Origin: Clostridium estertheticum
GTDB lineage: Bacteria > Bacillota > Clostridia > Clostridiales > Clostridiaceae
Length of the DNA stretch: 64,000 bases
NCBI RefSeq assembly: GCF_026650985.1
Contig: NZ_CP086239.1
Location: 1,302,001 to 1,366,000 of the forward strand
Direction: 5' to 3'
A model generated the notes under the pieces. That model searched no databases. It was not told where the DNA came from and saw only the letters and a program-made list of their open reading frames with translations. The position numbers and the translations under genes were made by a program. Position 1 is the stretch's first letter; every line of letters begins with the position of its first letter. Below, piece after piece: positions 18,366-26,522 of this stretch.

Positions 18366-19442
18366 TCATTTTATGATTTTTTGAAGATAATTCTCTATTT
18401 TAGTTTTATCAATTTTTTCAATAAAGCTATTCCCGATGGATTCTATTAATATTAAATTCATGGATCCCCCAATATTTTTCTTATCATGACTAATAGTTTC
18501 AATTATAGCTTGAGTTCTTATTTCAGGCAACTCCCATGGCAGATTATACTTAACTAAAATATCTTTTATAGCAATAGATGACCCTATCTTAGTTAATCCT
18601 AGTTCTTCTCCGAGTTTAGTTATAGAATACATACCCATTGCTACTGCCTCTCCATGAGAGTATTTTGTGAAATTAAAGAACTGCTCAATTGCGTGACCAA
18701 TGGTATGACCATAATTTAATAACATTCTTTCTCCTGTATCCTTCTCATCTAATTCAACAAGAGTTGCTTTAATAGAGCAACAAGTATATATAATTTTATC
18801 TATTTCACTCAAAAGGGCTTCTTTATTTTCATATTTCATTAAAGTATTAAATAACTCACTATCTTTGATAGCCCCATATTTTATGACTTCACCCATACCA
18901 TCATTTAAATACTTATCATTAAGTGTTCTAAGAAGTAATGGATCGATAAAAACTGCCTTAGGCATATAAAAACTTCCCACTAAATTCTTTCCACGTGGCA
19001 AATCTACTGCAACCTTCCCTCCTACACTACTATCCACCTGTGCAAGTAGTGTAGTTGGAATTTGTATAAGGGAAATACCCCTTAAGAAAGTTGAGGCTGC
19101 AAAACCAGCCATATCGCCAACCACTCCACCACCTAATGCAATAATAATATCTCCTCTATTTATCTTAAAATCTAAAAGTTTATCATACACCTCGAGCAGT
19201 GTTTTAAATGACTTGCTTTCTTCTCCTGCTTTTACCACAATTTTAAAAGTTTCAAAACCTGACTCTTTTAATGAGTTAATGGTCTTTTGACCATAAAACT
19301 CATCAACATTAGAATCCGTTACAACAGCTATTCTACTTCCTTTATATATCTTCTTAACTTCTACTCCAATTTCATCTAACAATCCAATTTTAATATATAT
19401 TGGATAACTTCCGCTGGAAGCCTTAACTTCTATATTAAACAT
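18366..19442 (-). CDS. aroB: 3-dehydroquinate synthase
   Basis: Cyclises DAHP to 3-dehydroquinate with NAD and a metal. I use the ATG at 19440-19442 (MFNIEVKASSGSYPIY, 358 residues). It overlaps the tyrA stop as ATGTTTAA and follows GGAGATTG; the longer frame to 19508 has a Lys/Arg-rich extension unlike the family. Motifs include ALGGGVVGDMAGFAAS, QIPTTLLAQVDSSVGGK, GMGEVIKYG and metal-binding LNYGHTIGHAIE. Confidence 0.96.
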   Translation of the reverse strand: MFNIEVKASSGSYPIYIKIGLLDEIGVEVKKIYKGSRIAVVTDSNVDEFYGQKTINSLKESGFETFKIVVKAGEESKSFKTLLEVYDKLLDFKINRGDIIIALGGGVVGDMAGFAASTFLRGISLIQIPTTLLAQVDSSVGGKVAVDLPRGKNLVGSFYMPKAVFIDPLLLRTLNDKYLNDGMGEVIKYGAIKDSELFNTLMKYENKEALLSEIDKIIYTCCSIKATLVELDEKDTGERMLLNYGHTIGHAIEQFFNFTKYSHGEAVAMGMYSITKLGEELGLTKIGSSIAIKDILVKYNLPWELPEIRTQAIIETISHDKKNIGGSMNLILIESIGNSFIEKIDKTKIENYLQKIIK

Positions 19443-20304
19443 CTTTAACAATCTCCTCTCTTTTCTTTGTTGCATCCTCAAACCTTTTTTTAAGAAAAAC
19501 ATCATCATTATTTATTATTGCGGTTTTTATTTCTTTTATGTTTTTTTCAAAATCTTCAATCTTACTAATTATATTTTCCTTATTATATAAGAGTAATTCA
19601 GGCCATAATTCACCATTTATAGTAGCAACTCTAGTCGTGTCCCTAAAGCTTCCTCCAATGAACTTGGATGTCCCTTTAATTAAACTATTACAATCGATTA
19701 GCGAAACAGCTATAATATGTGGTAACTGACTCGTATAAGAAATTATATCATCATGCTCTTTCGGGGTAAGATACACTACTCTTTTGCAACCCATACCTTT
19801 AGCAATAGTCCCTACTAAATTTATATTTTCTTCTTTGTTTCCATTAATCGGGGTTATAATGTAATTTGCATTTTTAAACATATCCTTTGATGCAGCCTTA
19901 AGTCCTGATTCTTCTTTTCCTGCCATAGGATGTCCACCTATAAAATCTAAATCTTTCCTAAGTACAGGCATAATTTCATGTATTAAATTACTCTTAATTC
20001 CAGCAGTATCTGTAATAACTGCCCCAATTTTAAATGAACTCATATTGCTTTTTACAAAATTTATAGTCTTTTGAGGATAAACTGCAAGTATAACAATATC
20101 TGAATTACTAAGCGGTATTTCTGGACTTAAATATCCTTTATCAATGATATTCATTTCCTCCGCCACTCTTAGCGTTTCTTTATCAATGTCAATGGCCCAA
20201 ATGTTTTTAGGATTTAATTTTCTTAGTGCCATGGCAAAGGAACCCCCTATAAGTCCTAGGCCTACAATTGTAATATTAAAGTCAGTACAATCCAAATTTA
20301 CCAC
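19435..20304 (-). CDS. tyrA: Prephenate dehydrogenase
   Basis: NAD-dependent oxidative decarboxylation of prephenate toward Tyr. 289 residues. Dinucleotide-binding GLGLIGGSFAMAL at the N-terminus and the AVYPQKT, TDTAGIKS and GGHPMAGKEESG motifs, with SYTSQLPHI in the catalytic domain. It is too short for a C-terminal ACT domain, so Tyr feedback through ACT is not expected. It starts 3 bases after aroF and overlaps aroB by 8. Confidence 0.95.
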   Translation of the reverse strand: MVNLDCTDFNITIVGLGLIGGSFAMALRKLNPKNIWAIDIDKETLRVAEEMNIIDKGYLSPEIPLSNSDIVILAVYPQKTINFVKSNMSSFKIGAVITDTAGIKSNLIHEIMPVLRKDLDFIGGHPMAGKEESGLKAASKDMFKNANYIITPINGNKEENINLVGTIAKGMGCKRVVYLTPKEHDDIISYTSQLPHIIAVSLIDCNSLIKGTSKFIGGSFRDTTRVATINGELWPELLLYNKENIISKIEDFEKNIKEIKTAIINNDDVFLKKRFEDATKKREEIVKDV

Positions 20305-20307
20305 CTC

Positions 20308-21321
20308 TTAAACTATTTTGTTTTGTGTTTTTGCAATTACTCTTATAGAGTCCATAAGAGATTCGAATTTTTCAGGTTTTAAAGATTGAGGGCCATCACT
20401 AAATGCATTAGCAGGATCATAGTGTACTTCAATTTCAAGACCATCTGCACCAACTGCTATAGCAGCTTTTGCAAGTGGCTCTACTAACCACCATTTTCCA
20501 GCAGCATGACTTGGATCTACTATAACTGGTAAATGACTAAGTTTCTTAAGTACAGGAATTGCGCTTAAATCTAAAGTGTTTCTTGTAAAAGTTTCAAATG
20601 TTCTAATTCCTCTTTCGCATAAAACTACTTTTTCATTTCCCTCAGACATTATGTACTCAGCTGACATAAGTAGTTCTTCAATAGTTGCGCTCATGCCTCT
20701 TTTTAATAAAATCGTTTTATTGCATCTTCCTACTTCCTTTAAAAGATCGAAATTTTGCATATTCCTAGCACCAATTTGTAGAACATCAGCATATTGAGAT
20801 ATTTTATCAACAAGTTCAACACTCATAACTTCGGTTACTATTGGGAGTCCTGTTATTTTTTTAGCCTCTAATAATATTTTTAGCCCTTCTTCTTCCATTC
20901 CTTGAAAACTGTATGGTGAAGTTCTTGGTTTGTAAGCCCCTCCTCTTAGGAAATTAGCTCCAGCTCTTTTTACATCTTTTGCAATATGTATTAATTGCTC
21001 TTCACTTTCAACAGCGCAAGGCCCGGCTATTATCGCTAGTTCTTTTCCACCAATTGTTAGCTCATCTACCTTTATTATTGAATCATCTGGATGAAATAGT
21101 CTGTTACCTCTTTTGTAAGGCGCCTGAACTCTCATAACCTTATCAACACACTCTACTGCCTCAATTTGACTTTCGTTTATTGTAGTTGTATCTCCAACGA
21201 GTCCTAAAACACAATGACTTTCTCCCTTAGAAACATGAACCATGAAACCTAATTCCTCTAATTTTTTCTTCATAGCCAAAATTTGATTCTCTTTTGCATT
21301 TGCTTTCATTACGATTACCAT
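20308..21321 (-). CDS. aroF: 3-deoxy-7-phosphoheptulonate (DAHP) synthase, type I-beta
   Basis: First step of the shikimate pathway, PEP plus erythrose 4-phosphate. 337 residues: an N-terminal ferredoxin-like domain ([13 protein letters not shown] to about residue 70), then the barrel with [48 protein letters not shown] and [11 protein letters not shown]. In related type I-beta enzymes the N-terminal domain mediates Tyr or Phe inhibition; here that is inferred. ATG at 21319-21321 follows AGGAGG by 8 bases. First gene of the aro operon, downstream of an attenuator-like leader. Confidence 0.96.
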   Translation of the reverse strand: MVIVMKANAKENQILAMKKKLEELGFMVHVSKGESHCVLGLVGDTTTINESQIEAVECVDKVMRVQAPYKRGNRLFHPDDSIIKVDELTIGGKELAIIAGPCAVESEEQLIHIAKDVKRAGANFLRGGAYKPRTSPYSFQGMEEEGLKILLEAKKITGLPIVTEVMSVELVDKISQYADVLQIGARNMQNFDLLKEVGRCNKTILLKRGMSATIEELLMSAEYIMSEGNEKVVLCERGIRTFETFTRNTLDLSAIPVLKKLSHLPVIVDPSHAAGKWWLVEPLAKAAIAVGADGLEIEVHYDPANAFSDGPQSLKPEKFESLMDSIRVIAKTQNKIV

Positions 21322-21399
21322 ATAAAATTCCTCCTAAAATATTACTTTAAACTTAGCTTAAAAAATATACTTAACTTATAATTTGTTATAAAGAATTAT

Positions 21400-21439
21400 A
21401 AAAAAAAGGAAGCCCCCTTATAATGGGACCTCCTTTTTT
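21400..21439 (-). terminator. Strong leader terminator (hairpin 2) upstream of aroF
   Basis: On the minus strand AAAAAAGGAGGTCCC pairs along its whole length (with wobbles) with GGGGGCTTCCTTTTTT across a 7-base ATTATAA loop, followed by more T. It lies 79 bases before the aroF ATG and downstream of the leader promoter, so it would stop transcription before aroF unless relieved. Confidence 0.85.
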
Positions 21440-21471
21440 AAAAGAAGGAACCCCTATAATGAGTCTTCCTT
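21440..21471 (-). promoter_or_regulatory. Leader hairpin 1 (alternative partner of the aroF terminator)
   Basis: AAGGAAGACTC pairs with GGGGTTCCTT (two-base bulge), followed by CTTTT. It is a near copy of hairpin 2. Its 3' arm GGGGTTCCTTCTTTT can pair with the 5' arm of hairpin 2, AAAAAAGGAGGTCCC. This gives the 1:2, 2:3, 3:4 arrangement of classical attenuators. Confidence 0.65.
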
Positions 21472-21493
21472 GCGTACAGACTTAGTTTACTTT

Positions 21494-21661
21494 CTATAAT
21501 TCAGCATAAGCCGGTATTATAGTTTTATTTCTAAACTCATTATTTAAAGAAATCTTATATATTTTTTTGCACAAAAAGTAACCAATGCTAAAATAACGAT
21601 AGCCCCAGCTAAAATAAAAATATACTTTTTTAGTGATTTCTTTAATAATGATATTTTTCAT
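21494..21661 (-). CDS. Candidate aromatic-rich leader peptide of the aro operon (55 residues)
   Basis: ATG at 21659-21661 with GAGGT seven bases upstream, ending at TAG 21494-21496. Residues 14-29 read YFYFSWGYRYFSIGYF: ten of sixteen are Tyr, Phe or Trp, the three end products of the downstream pathway. It lies 53 bases after a good promoter and 22 bases before the two terminator-like hairpins that precede aroF. The role in attenuation is inferred. Shifting the frame by one gives a hydrophobic stretch (21544-21648) that looks like a membrane helix but has no start codon, so the ORF could instead be a frameshifted small membrane protein. Confidence 0.5.
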   Translation of the reverse strand: MKNIIIKEITKKVYFYFSWGYRYFSIGYFLCKKIYKISLNNEFRNKTIIPAYAEL

Positions 21662-21713
21662 AATAATACCTCACAAATTTATAATTAGTACCTGTAAATT
21701 CTTTAATGTTTAA

Positions 21714-21742
21714 ATATTATAACAAACTGGAGTATTTGTCAA
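21714..21742 (-). promoter_or_regulatory. Promoter of the aro operon leader
   Basis: Minus strand -35 TTGACA (21737-21742), then TAATAT (21714-21719) with a 17-base spacer, or TATAAT (21716-21721) with 15. It lies in the gap after the phosphatase gene stop at 21769. The transcript would carry a leader of nearly 390 bases before aroF. Confidence 0.8.
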
Positions 21743-21768
21743 GGATTTGCTTCTAAATTCTTAATATT

Positions 21769-22407
21769 CTAAACATAAGATTTTATCCTATAGTTGTCAG
21801 GAAGATGGCTTGTATCATTTAATGTAATTATTTTAGGATTTAAGTCATTATCAAAAATTATTTTACATACGGATGTATTTCCTAAAATTATTTTATGATA
21901 CATAGTCATTTTAAGGTCAAAGATGCCTAGTAGTCCAGCTTTAATAATTCCGCCGTGAGCTACTATTATAATCTTTTTTCCTGGATGCTTAGTTGCGATA
22001 TTTAAGATTGCCTCCTTAGCCCGCATGCTGGCAATTTTAAGACTCCATTCCCCACCACACATAGGGCCATTAAGTTCATCGGTTCTCCATAAAACTAATT
22101 CTTTTGGGTAGTTTGTTTCAACTTCCTTAATGGTAAGACCTTCCCACTCTCCAAAATCTATTTCTGTTATACCTGGTTCAACTATAGGTATAATATTACT
22201 ACCTTTGGATATGATTTCTGCTGTTTCATGTGCTCTCTTTAACGGACTTGTATAAATATAATCAAATTTGTTTTGAAATCTTTCATTTAAATATTGGGCT
22301 TGAAGTATTCCTTCATTTGATAGAATAATATCTTTACACCCTTGGAATTTTCCTAGAACATTCCAGTTGGTTTCACCATGTCTTATTAGTGTTATTGTTG
22401 TATTCAA
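21769..22407 (-). CDS. Histidine phosphatase family protein (phosphoglycerate-mutase-like)
   Basis: 212 residues with the RHG motif LIRHGETNWNVLGKFQG at the N-terminus, the EIDFGEWEG segment and the second catalytic His in IVAHGGIIKAGLL. This branch includes cofactor-dependent phosphoglycerate mutases, alpha-ribazole phosphatases and broad-specificity phosphatases; the sequence does not decide which. It starts with TTG (22405-22407) behind AGGAAG. Downstream of it lies the aro leader promoter. Confidence 0.85.
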   Translation of the reverse strand: MNTTITLIRHGETNWNVLGKFQGCKDIILSNEGILQAQYLNERFQNKFDYIYTSPLKRAHETAEIISKGSNIIPIVEPGITEIDFGEWEGLTIKEVETNYPKELVLWRTDELNGPMCGGEWSLKIASMRAKEAILNIATKHPGKKIIIVAHGGIIKAGLLGIFDLKMTMYHKIILGNTSVCKIIFDNDLNPKIITLNDTSHLPDNYRIKSYV

Positions 22408-22484
22408 TATTATTCACTTCCTATTATTAGTTATTAGTTTTTTTAAAAAATATTATATAGTACATACCAAACGTACAGAATATA

Positions 22485-22793
22485 CTAAGCTGTGATACCT
22501 TTAGTTCCAAACCGTTGTTTTAAAAAAGGGATTTTAGTTTTTTGATAAACAATAAACTCAGAATCAATCTTTAACTGTTTTAAAATAAATACTTTGACAC
22601 CCTTATATTCATAAATATCATAATCTTCTTTATCTAACACTTCAGTCTCAAATAAAACCTTCGTTTTAAGTGTTTTAATGTTAGTATGACAATTCGAACA
22701 ATCGCACTCTACAGCTGTATTTTCAACACTTACAACAAAGCATAAATTTTTACCCTGAACATAATTTAAAGCCTTATCATCAATTTCTAACAT
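22485..22793 (-). CDS. Small Cys-motif protein of unknown function (possibly HesB/IscA-like)
   Basis: 102 residues from an ATG with GGAGACG upstream. Cys30-x-Cys32-xx-Cys35 followed by His36 (VECDCSNCHTN) suggests metal or thiol chemistry, and Cys18 is a fourth candidate. The C-terminus YQKTKIPFLKQRFGTKGI recalls a Firmicute family of small Cys-Cys or Cys-Sec proteins related to HesB-type scaffolds. That likeness is from memory and weak. It is a single gene after glpP, separated from it by a perfect inverted repeat. Confidence 0.6.
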   Translation of the reverse strand: MLEIDDKALNYVQGKNLCFVVSVENTAVECDCSNCHTNIKTLKTKVLFETEVLDKEDYDIYEYKGVKVFILKQLKIDSEFIVYQKTKIPFLKQRFGTKGITA

Positions 22794-22816
22794 AATTTAA
22801 CGTCTCCTAACCTAAT

Positions 22817-22866
22817 ATAATTAATAACAACTATATCATATTATTGATATAGTTGTTATTAATTAT
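22817..22866. terminator. Perfect 22-bp inverted repeat, probable terminator of glpP
   Basis: The arms 22817-22838 and 22845-22866 are exact complements around a TATTAT loop. The stem is almost all A/T. It sits between glpP and the next minus-strand gene. It has no clean T-run, so it could also be a protein-binding palindrome or RNA-processing site. Confidence 0.5.
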
Positions 22867-22921
22867 ATTTCAACCTATATATTTTAAATTTGCTATTATT
22901 TTTTTGTAATTTATACTTAAA

Positions 22922-23494
22922 CTACTGCTCTGATAAACCCCATAATTCTTGTTTTGATGTTGAAATGGCCATTGCCCCTGCACCAATTGCCTGCATTATA
23001 TCCTTCTTAGTTTGAATTAAGCCCCCTGCTATAATTGGTACTCGCACTTCGTTTTCCATACTTTTAATTATATTACTTGCAATGCCAGGTAAAAGTTCTA
23101 CAGCATCTGGGAGAACTGATTGTATATTTCTTATTCCTGTCTCGAGTGATAAAGAGTCTAATACAAATATTCTTTGAATAACACAAAGCCCTAATTTCTT
23201 TCCGTTTTTTATATTAGTTGGTCTTGTGCTTATTATTCCATATGGATCTCCACATTGTTTTATAAAGAGCAGTCCTGCATAATCACCTTTTACTCCTTCT
23301 ATTAAATCAACATGAATAAATACTACTTTCCCAGCTTCTTTAAGCCTCTCACATATTGTCTTAATATTCATTATGCTTCCATATAAGACAAACACAATAA
23401 GAACTTTACTAAGAATTACTTTTTCCAAATCTTTATCATTTCTTATTGCCGCAATAACTGGGTTTTCTATTAACATTTGTTCTAAATTCACCAA
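22922..23494 (-). CDS. glpP: Glycerol-3-phosphate-responsive antiterminator
   Basis: 190-residue TIM-barrel RNA-binding regulator of glycerol genes. The family pattern is clear: NPVIAAIRNDKDLEKVI, VLYGSIMNI, FIHVDLIEGVKGD, GIISTRPTNI, IQRIFVLDS, VELLPGIAS and IIAGGLIQTKKD. With glycerol 3-phosphate bound it prevents termination in glp leaders. It starts with TTG (23492-23494) or GTG two codons' distance apart, after GGAGG. It is divergent from the glycerol-3-phosphate oxidation operon, whose leader holds a terminator hairpin (23723-23778) that is its probable target. Confidence 0.93.
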   Translation of the reverse strand: MVNLEQMLIENPVIAAIRNDKDLEKVILSKVLIVFVLYGSIMNIKTICERLKEAGKVVFIHVDLIEGVKGDYAGLLFIKQCGDPYGIISTRPTNIKNGKKLGLCVIQRIFVLDSLSLETGIRNIQSVLPDAVELLPGIASNIIKSMENEVRVPIIAGGLIQTKKDIMQAIGAGAMAISTSKQELWGLSEQ

Positions 23495-23669
23495 TGATAT
23501 CCTCCAAAAAATTTATTTTAAACTATAATTTATGATACCTTAAATTGTATTTAAATTATAGTCATAGTTATTTTATTATGCTCAGTTTATCACAATATTA
23601 TTTTTCATTCAAGAATATTATATTATTATGTTATCGTTTAGAATTTACGTATTTTTTAGTATTTACCCC

Positions 23670-23698
23670 TTGTAATCGTCTAATTAATATGATAATAT
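23670..23698 (+). promoter_or_regulatory. Promoter of the glycerol-3-phosphate oxidation operon
   Basis: TTGTAA (23670-23675), 17 bases, TAATAT (23693-23698). It lies 25 bases before the leader hairpin. The rest of the 304-base gap toward glpP is AT-rich and shows no convincing glpP promoter. Confidence 0.65.
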
Positions 23699-23722
23699 GT
23701 ATTTAAATAAGTAAAGGCGGAG

Positions 23723-23782
23723 AAAAGAGAGCCTTGATCTATGGGCATGTTATGTCCATTAATCAAGGTTCTCTTTTTATTT
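23723..23782 (+). terminator. Leader terminator, probable GlpP antitermination target
   Basis: AAAAGAGAGCCTTGAT pairs with ATCAAGGTTCTCTTTT (one G-U) around a loop, followed by TTATTT. It sits between the promoter and the start codon of the first gene, next to divergent glpP. Confidence 0.85.
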
Positions 23783-23798
23783 GCATTTAGGAGGTAAA

Positions 23799-25241
23799 AT
23801 GATGTTTGATGTAACTATTATTGGAGCTGGTGTTATTGGCTGCTCAATATCAAGAGAGTTATCTAAATATAATGTAAAAACATGTGTGCTTGAAAGATCT
23901 AGTGATGTTGCTTCTGGTACAACAAAAGCAAACAGCGCAATTGTACATGGTGGGTTTGATGCTAAGCCAAGTACTTTGAAGGGAAAATTAAATGCAAAAG
24001 GTAATGCAATGTTTACAGACCTTGCAAAGGAATTAGATTTTCCTTTTAAGAGAAATGGTTCTTTGGTTCTTTGTTTCGACAAGAAGAATATGCCAGATCT
24101 TGACCATTTACTAGAACAAGGTAAACTAAATGGAGTACCTGATTTAGTAATTATTGATGGTGATGCTGTTAGAAAAATGGAACCAAATGTAACAAAGCAT
24201 TGTGTTGGTGCACTTTATGCTCCAAACGGAGGAATTGTTTGTCCATATGAAATGACTATTGCTCTAGCTGAAAATTCATATAATAACGGTGTAGAATTTA
24301 AATTTGAAACTGAAGTTAAAAATATTGAAAAGAGTTCAAGTGGATATATTATAAAAACTAATAAAGGTGATATTGAAACAAAAATTGTAATAAATGCTGC
24401 AGGTTTATATTCAGGTGAAATGAATAATATGGTTAGCATGAATAAAATCAATATAATACCAAGACGAGGCGAATATGTTTTATTTGACAGAACCGCTGGA
24501 TCTTTAATAAAAAATACTATTTTTCAACTTCCAACTAAACTTGGAAAAGGAGTTCTAGTTACGCCAACTGTTGATGGTAATCTGCTAATTGGACCTAATG
24601 CAGTTGATTTAGAAGACAAAGCAGATTTGGATACAACTCGTGATGGTATTGATGATATTATTAAAAAGGCTCAATTAAGCATTGAAATGCCATTCCCTAT
24701 GAATATGGTTATAACTTCTTTCGCAGGAAATAGAGCTCATACTGAAACAGATGATTTTATTATAGAAGAAGCATCTGATGCTAAAAACTTTATTAATGTA
24801 GCATCAATTGCATCTCCAGGATTAAGCAGTGCACCAAGTATCGCTGTAATGGTAGTGGATATGATAACAAATAAACTAAACCCTGAAAAGAATTTAAAAT
24901 TTAATCCAATAAGAAAAGGTATAAGAAAATTCAGAGAAATGTCTAATGAAGAACGAAAAGCAATAATTAAGGAAATACCTGAGTATGGAACAGTTATTTG
25001 TAGATGTGAAACTGTAACAGAAGGTGAAATCTTAGATGCTATAAGAAGACCTCTTGGAGCAACAACACTTGATGGAGTTAAGCTTCGTACAAGAGCTGGA
25101 ATGGGCAGATGCCAATCAGGTTTTTGTTCAACAAAAGTTGTAGACATTCTAGCAAAAGAACTTAATATACCTCGTTCCGAAGTTACGAAATCAGGTGGAA
25201 ATTCTATTTTACTAACAGGAACGAATAAAGAATCTTTATAA
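23799..25241 (+). CDS. FAD-dependent glycerol-3-phosphate dehydrogenase-like oxidoreductase with BFD domain
   Basis: Probably oxidises glycerol 3-phosphate to dihydroxyacetone phosphate. The start is ATG 23799 (or the adjacent ATG 23802) after AGGAGG; 480 residues. The N-terminus has the FAD fold VTIIGAGVIGCSISREL, followed by TTKANSAIVHGGFD. The C-terminus has a BFD-type [2Fe-2S] site with Cys in ICRCETVTEGE and MGRCQSGFCSTKV. This GlpA/LhgO-like layout with the two following genes forms a conserved three-gene unit known in Clostridia and relatives. The substrate is inferred from the glp neighbourhood. Confidence 0.88.
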   Translation: MMFDVTIIGAGVIGCSISRELSKYNVKTCVLERSSDVASGTTKANSAIVHGGFDAKPSTLKGKLNAKGNAMFTDLAKELDFPFKRNGSLVLCFDKKNMPDLDHLLEQGKLNGVPDLVIIDGDAVRKMEPNVTKHCVGALYAPNGGIVCPYEMTIALAENSYNNGVEFKFETEVKNIEKSSSGYIIKTNKGDIETKIVINAAGLYSGEMNNMVSMNKINIIPRRGEYVLFDRTAGSLIKNTIFQLPTKLGKGVLVTPTVDGNLLIGPNAVDLEDKADLDTTRDGIDDIIKKAQLSIEMPFPMNMVITSFAGNRAHTETDDFIIEEASDAKNFINVASIASPGLSSAPSIAVMVVDMITNKLNPEKNLKFNPIRKGIRKFREMSNEERKAIIKEIPEYGTVICRCETVTEGEILDAIRRPLGATTLDGVKLRTRAGMGRCQSGFCSTKVVDILAKELNIPRSEVTKSGGNSILLTGTNKESL

Positions 25242-25256
25242 ATTGGAGGAATAAAT

Positions 25257-26516
25257 ATGCAAGAATATGATTTAATCATAATTGGTGGCGGGCCTGCTGG
25301 GCTTGCAGCTGCAGTTTCTGCAAAGGACCAAGGAATAGATAGTATTTTAATTTTAGAAAGAGATAATCAATTAGGTGGCATTTTAAACCAATGTATTCAT
25401 AATGGCTTTGGTTTGCATACATTTAAAGAAGAACTTACTGGACCAGAGTATTCACAACGATTTATAGACAAAGCTACTGATCTTAAAATTGAGTATAAAC
25501 TAAATACCATGGTTTTAGATGTAAATTCGGATAAACAAGTTACAGCTGTAAATACAGAAGATGGTATTTTAGAACTTAAGGCAAAAGCAATTATACTTGC
25601 CATGGGATGTCGTGAAAGACCCAGAGGAGCTTTAAACATTCCAGGTTCAAGGTGTGCAGGTATTTATACTGCTGGAACAGCGCAAAAATATGTTAATGCT
25701 GAAGGATTAATGCCAGGAACTGAAGTAGTAATACTTGGTTCTGGAGATATTGGTCTTATAATGGCAAGAAGAATGACTCTTGAAGGCGCAAAAGTAAAAG
25801 CTTGTGTAGAGTTAATGCCCCATTCAAGCGGACTTAAAAGAAATATTGTGCAGTGTTTAGATGATTTTAACATTCCATTAAAACTAAGCACAACTATAAT
25901 AAATATACATGGTCAAGATAGACTTGAGGGAGTTACTATAGCTCAGGTGGATGCTAACAGAAAACCAATAAGTGGAACTGAGGAATACATTGCTTGTGAC
26001 ACCTTATTATTATCTGTTGGACTTCTTCCTGAGAATGAGCTTTCTAGAAAAGCAAATATTGTACTTAATAAGGTTACAGGTGGACCAATAGTCGATGAAA
26101 GTATGCAGACAAGTATTCCTGGAATATTTACCTGTGGTAATGTGCTTCATGTTCATGATTTAGTAGATAATGTAACCACCGAAAGTTATACTGCTGGTAA
26201 AAATGCTGCAGACTGTATAAAAGGAATTCACCAGGAGGGACAAAGTATTGAAGTAATCGCTACTGATGGAGTTAGGTATACAGTACCAAGTACTATTAAT
26301 CCTAAAAACATAGGTAATTCAATAGATGTTAGATTTAGAGTAGGCGAAGTTCATAAAGCTGCTTATATATCTGTTTACTTTGATGATGTTCGCGAGATGC
26401 ATTTAAAGAAAAAGATACTTACACCAGGTGAAATGGAAAGTGTTAAATTAACTAAGGCAGTTTTTGAAAAATACAGCGACTGCAAAAAAATTACTATTAA
26501 AGTTGAAAAGGAGTAA
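25257..26516 (+). CDS. FAD/NAD-dependent pyridine nucleotide-disulfide-type oxidoreductase of the glp unit
   Basis: 419 residues with an N-terminal FAD motif LIIIGGGPAGLAAAVSA, then GGILNQCIHNGFGLHTFKEE, which is typical of the partner of GlpA-like dehydrogenases. A second dinucleotide fold is at VVILGSGDIGLIMARRM, and IPGIFTCGNVLHVHDL resembles the conserved FAD-binding end. It probably passes electrons from the first subunit. SD GGAGG precedes the ATG, 15 bases after the upstream stop. Confidence 0.87.
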   Translation: MQEYDLIIIGGGPAGLAAAVSAKDQGIDSILILERDNQLGGILNQCIHNGFGLHTFKEELTGPEYSQRFIDKATDLKIEYKLNTMVLDVNSDKQVTAVNTEDGILELKAKAIILAMGCRERPRGALNIPGSRCAGIYTAGTAQKYVNAEGLMPGTEVVILGSGDIGLIMARRMTLEGAKVKACVELMPHSSGLKRNIVQCLDDFNIPLKLSTTIINIHGQDRLEGVTIAQVDANRKPISGTEEYIACDTLLLSVGLLPENELSRKANIVLNKVTGGPIVDESMQTSIPGIFTCGNVLHVHDLVDNVTTESYTAGKNAADCIKGIHQEGQSIEVIATDGVRYTVPSTINPKNIGNSIDVRFRVGEVHKAAYISVYFDDVREMHLKKKILTPGEMESVKLTKAVFEKYSDCKKITIKVEKE

Positions 26517-26522
26517 TATATT

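Noticed and set aside
21322-21661. T-box upstream of aroF
   Set aside because: The T-box core sequence is absent in both orientations; the hairpins are tandem and have no antiterminator motif of that class.
24737-25279. A 180-residue open frame on the minus strand opposite the FAD-dependent dehydrogenase gene
   Set aside because: It is antisense to a well-conserved gene, has no family motif, and its composition is that of a shadow frame; long antisense frames are common over such genes.
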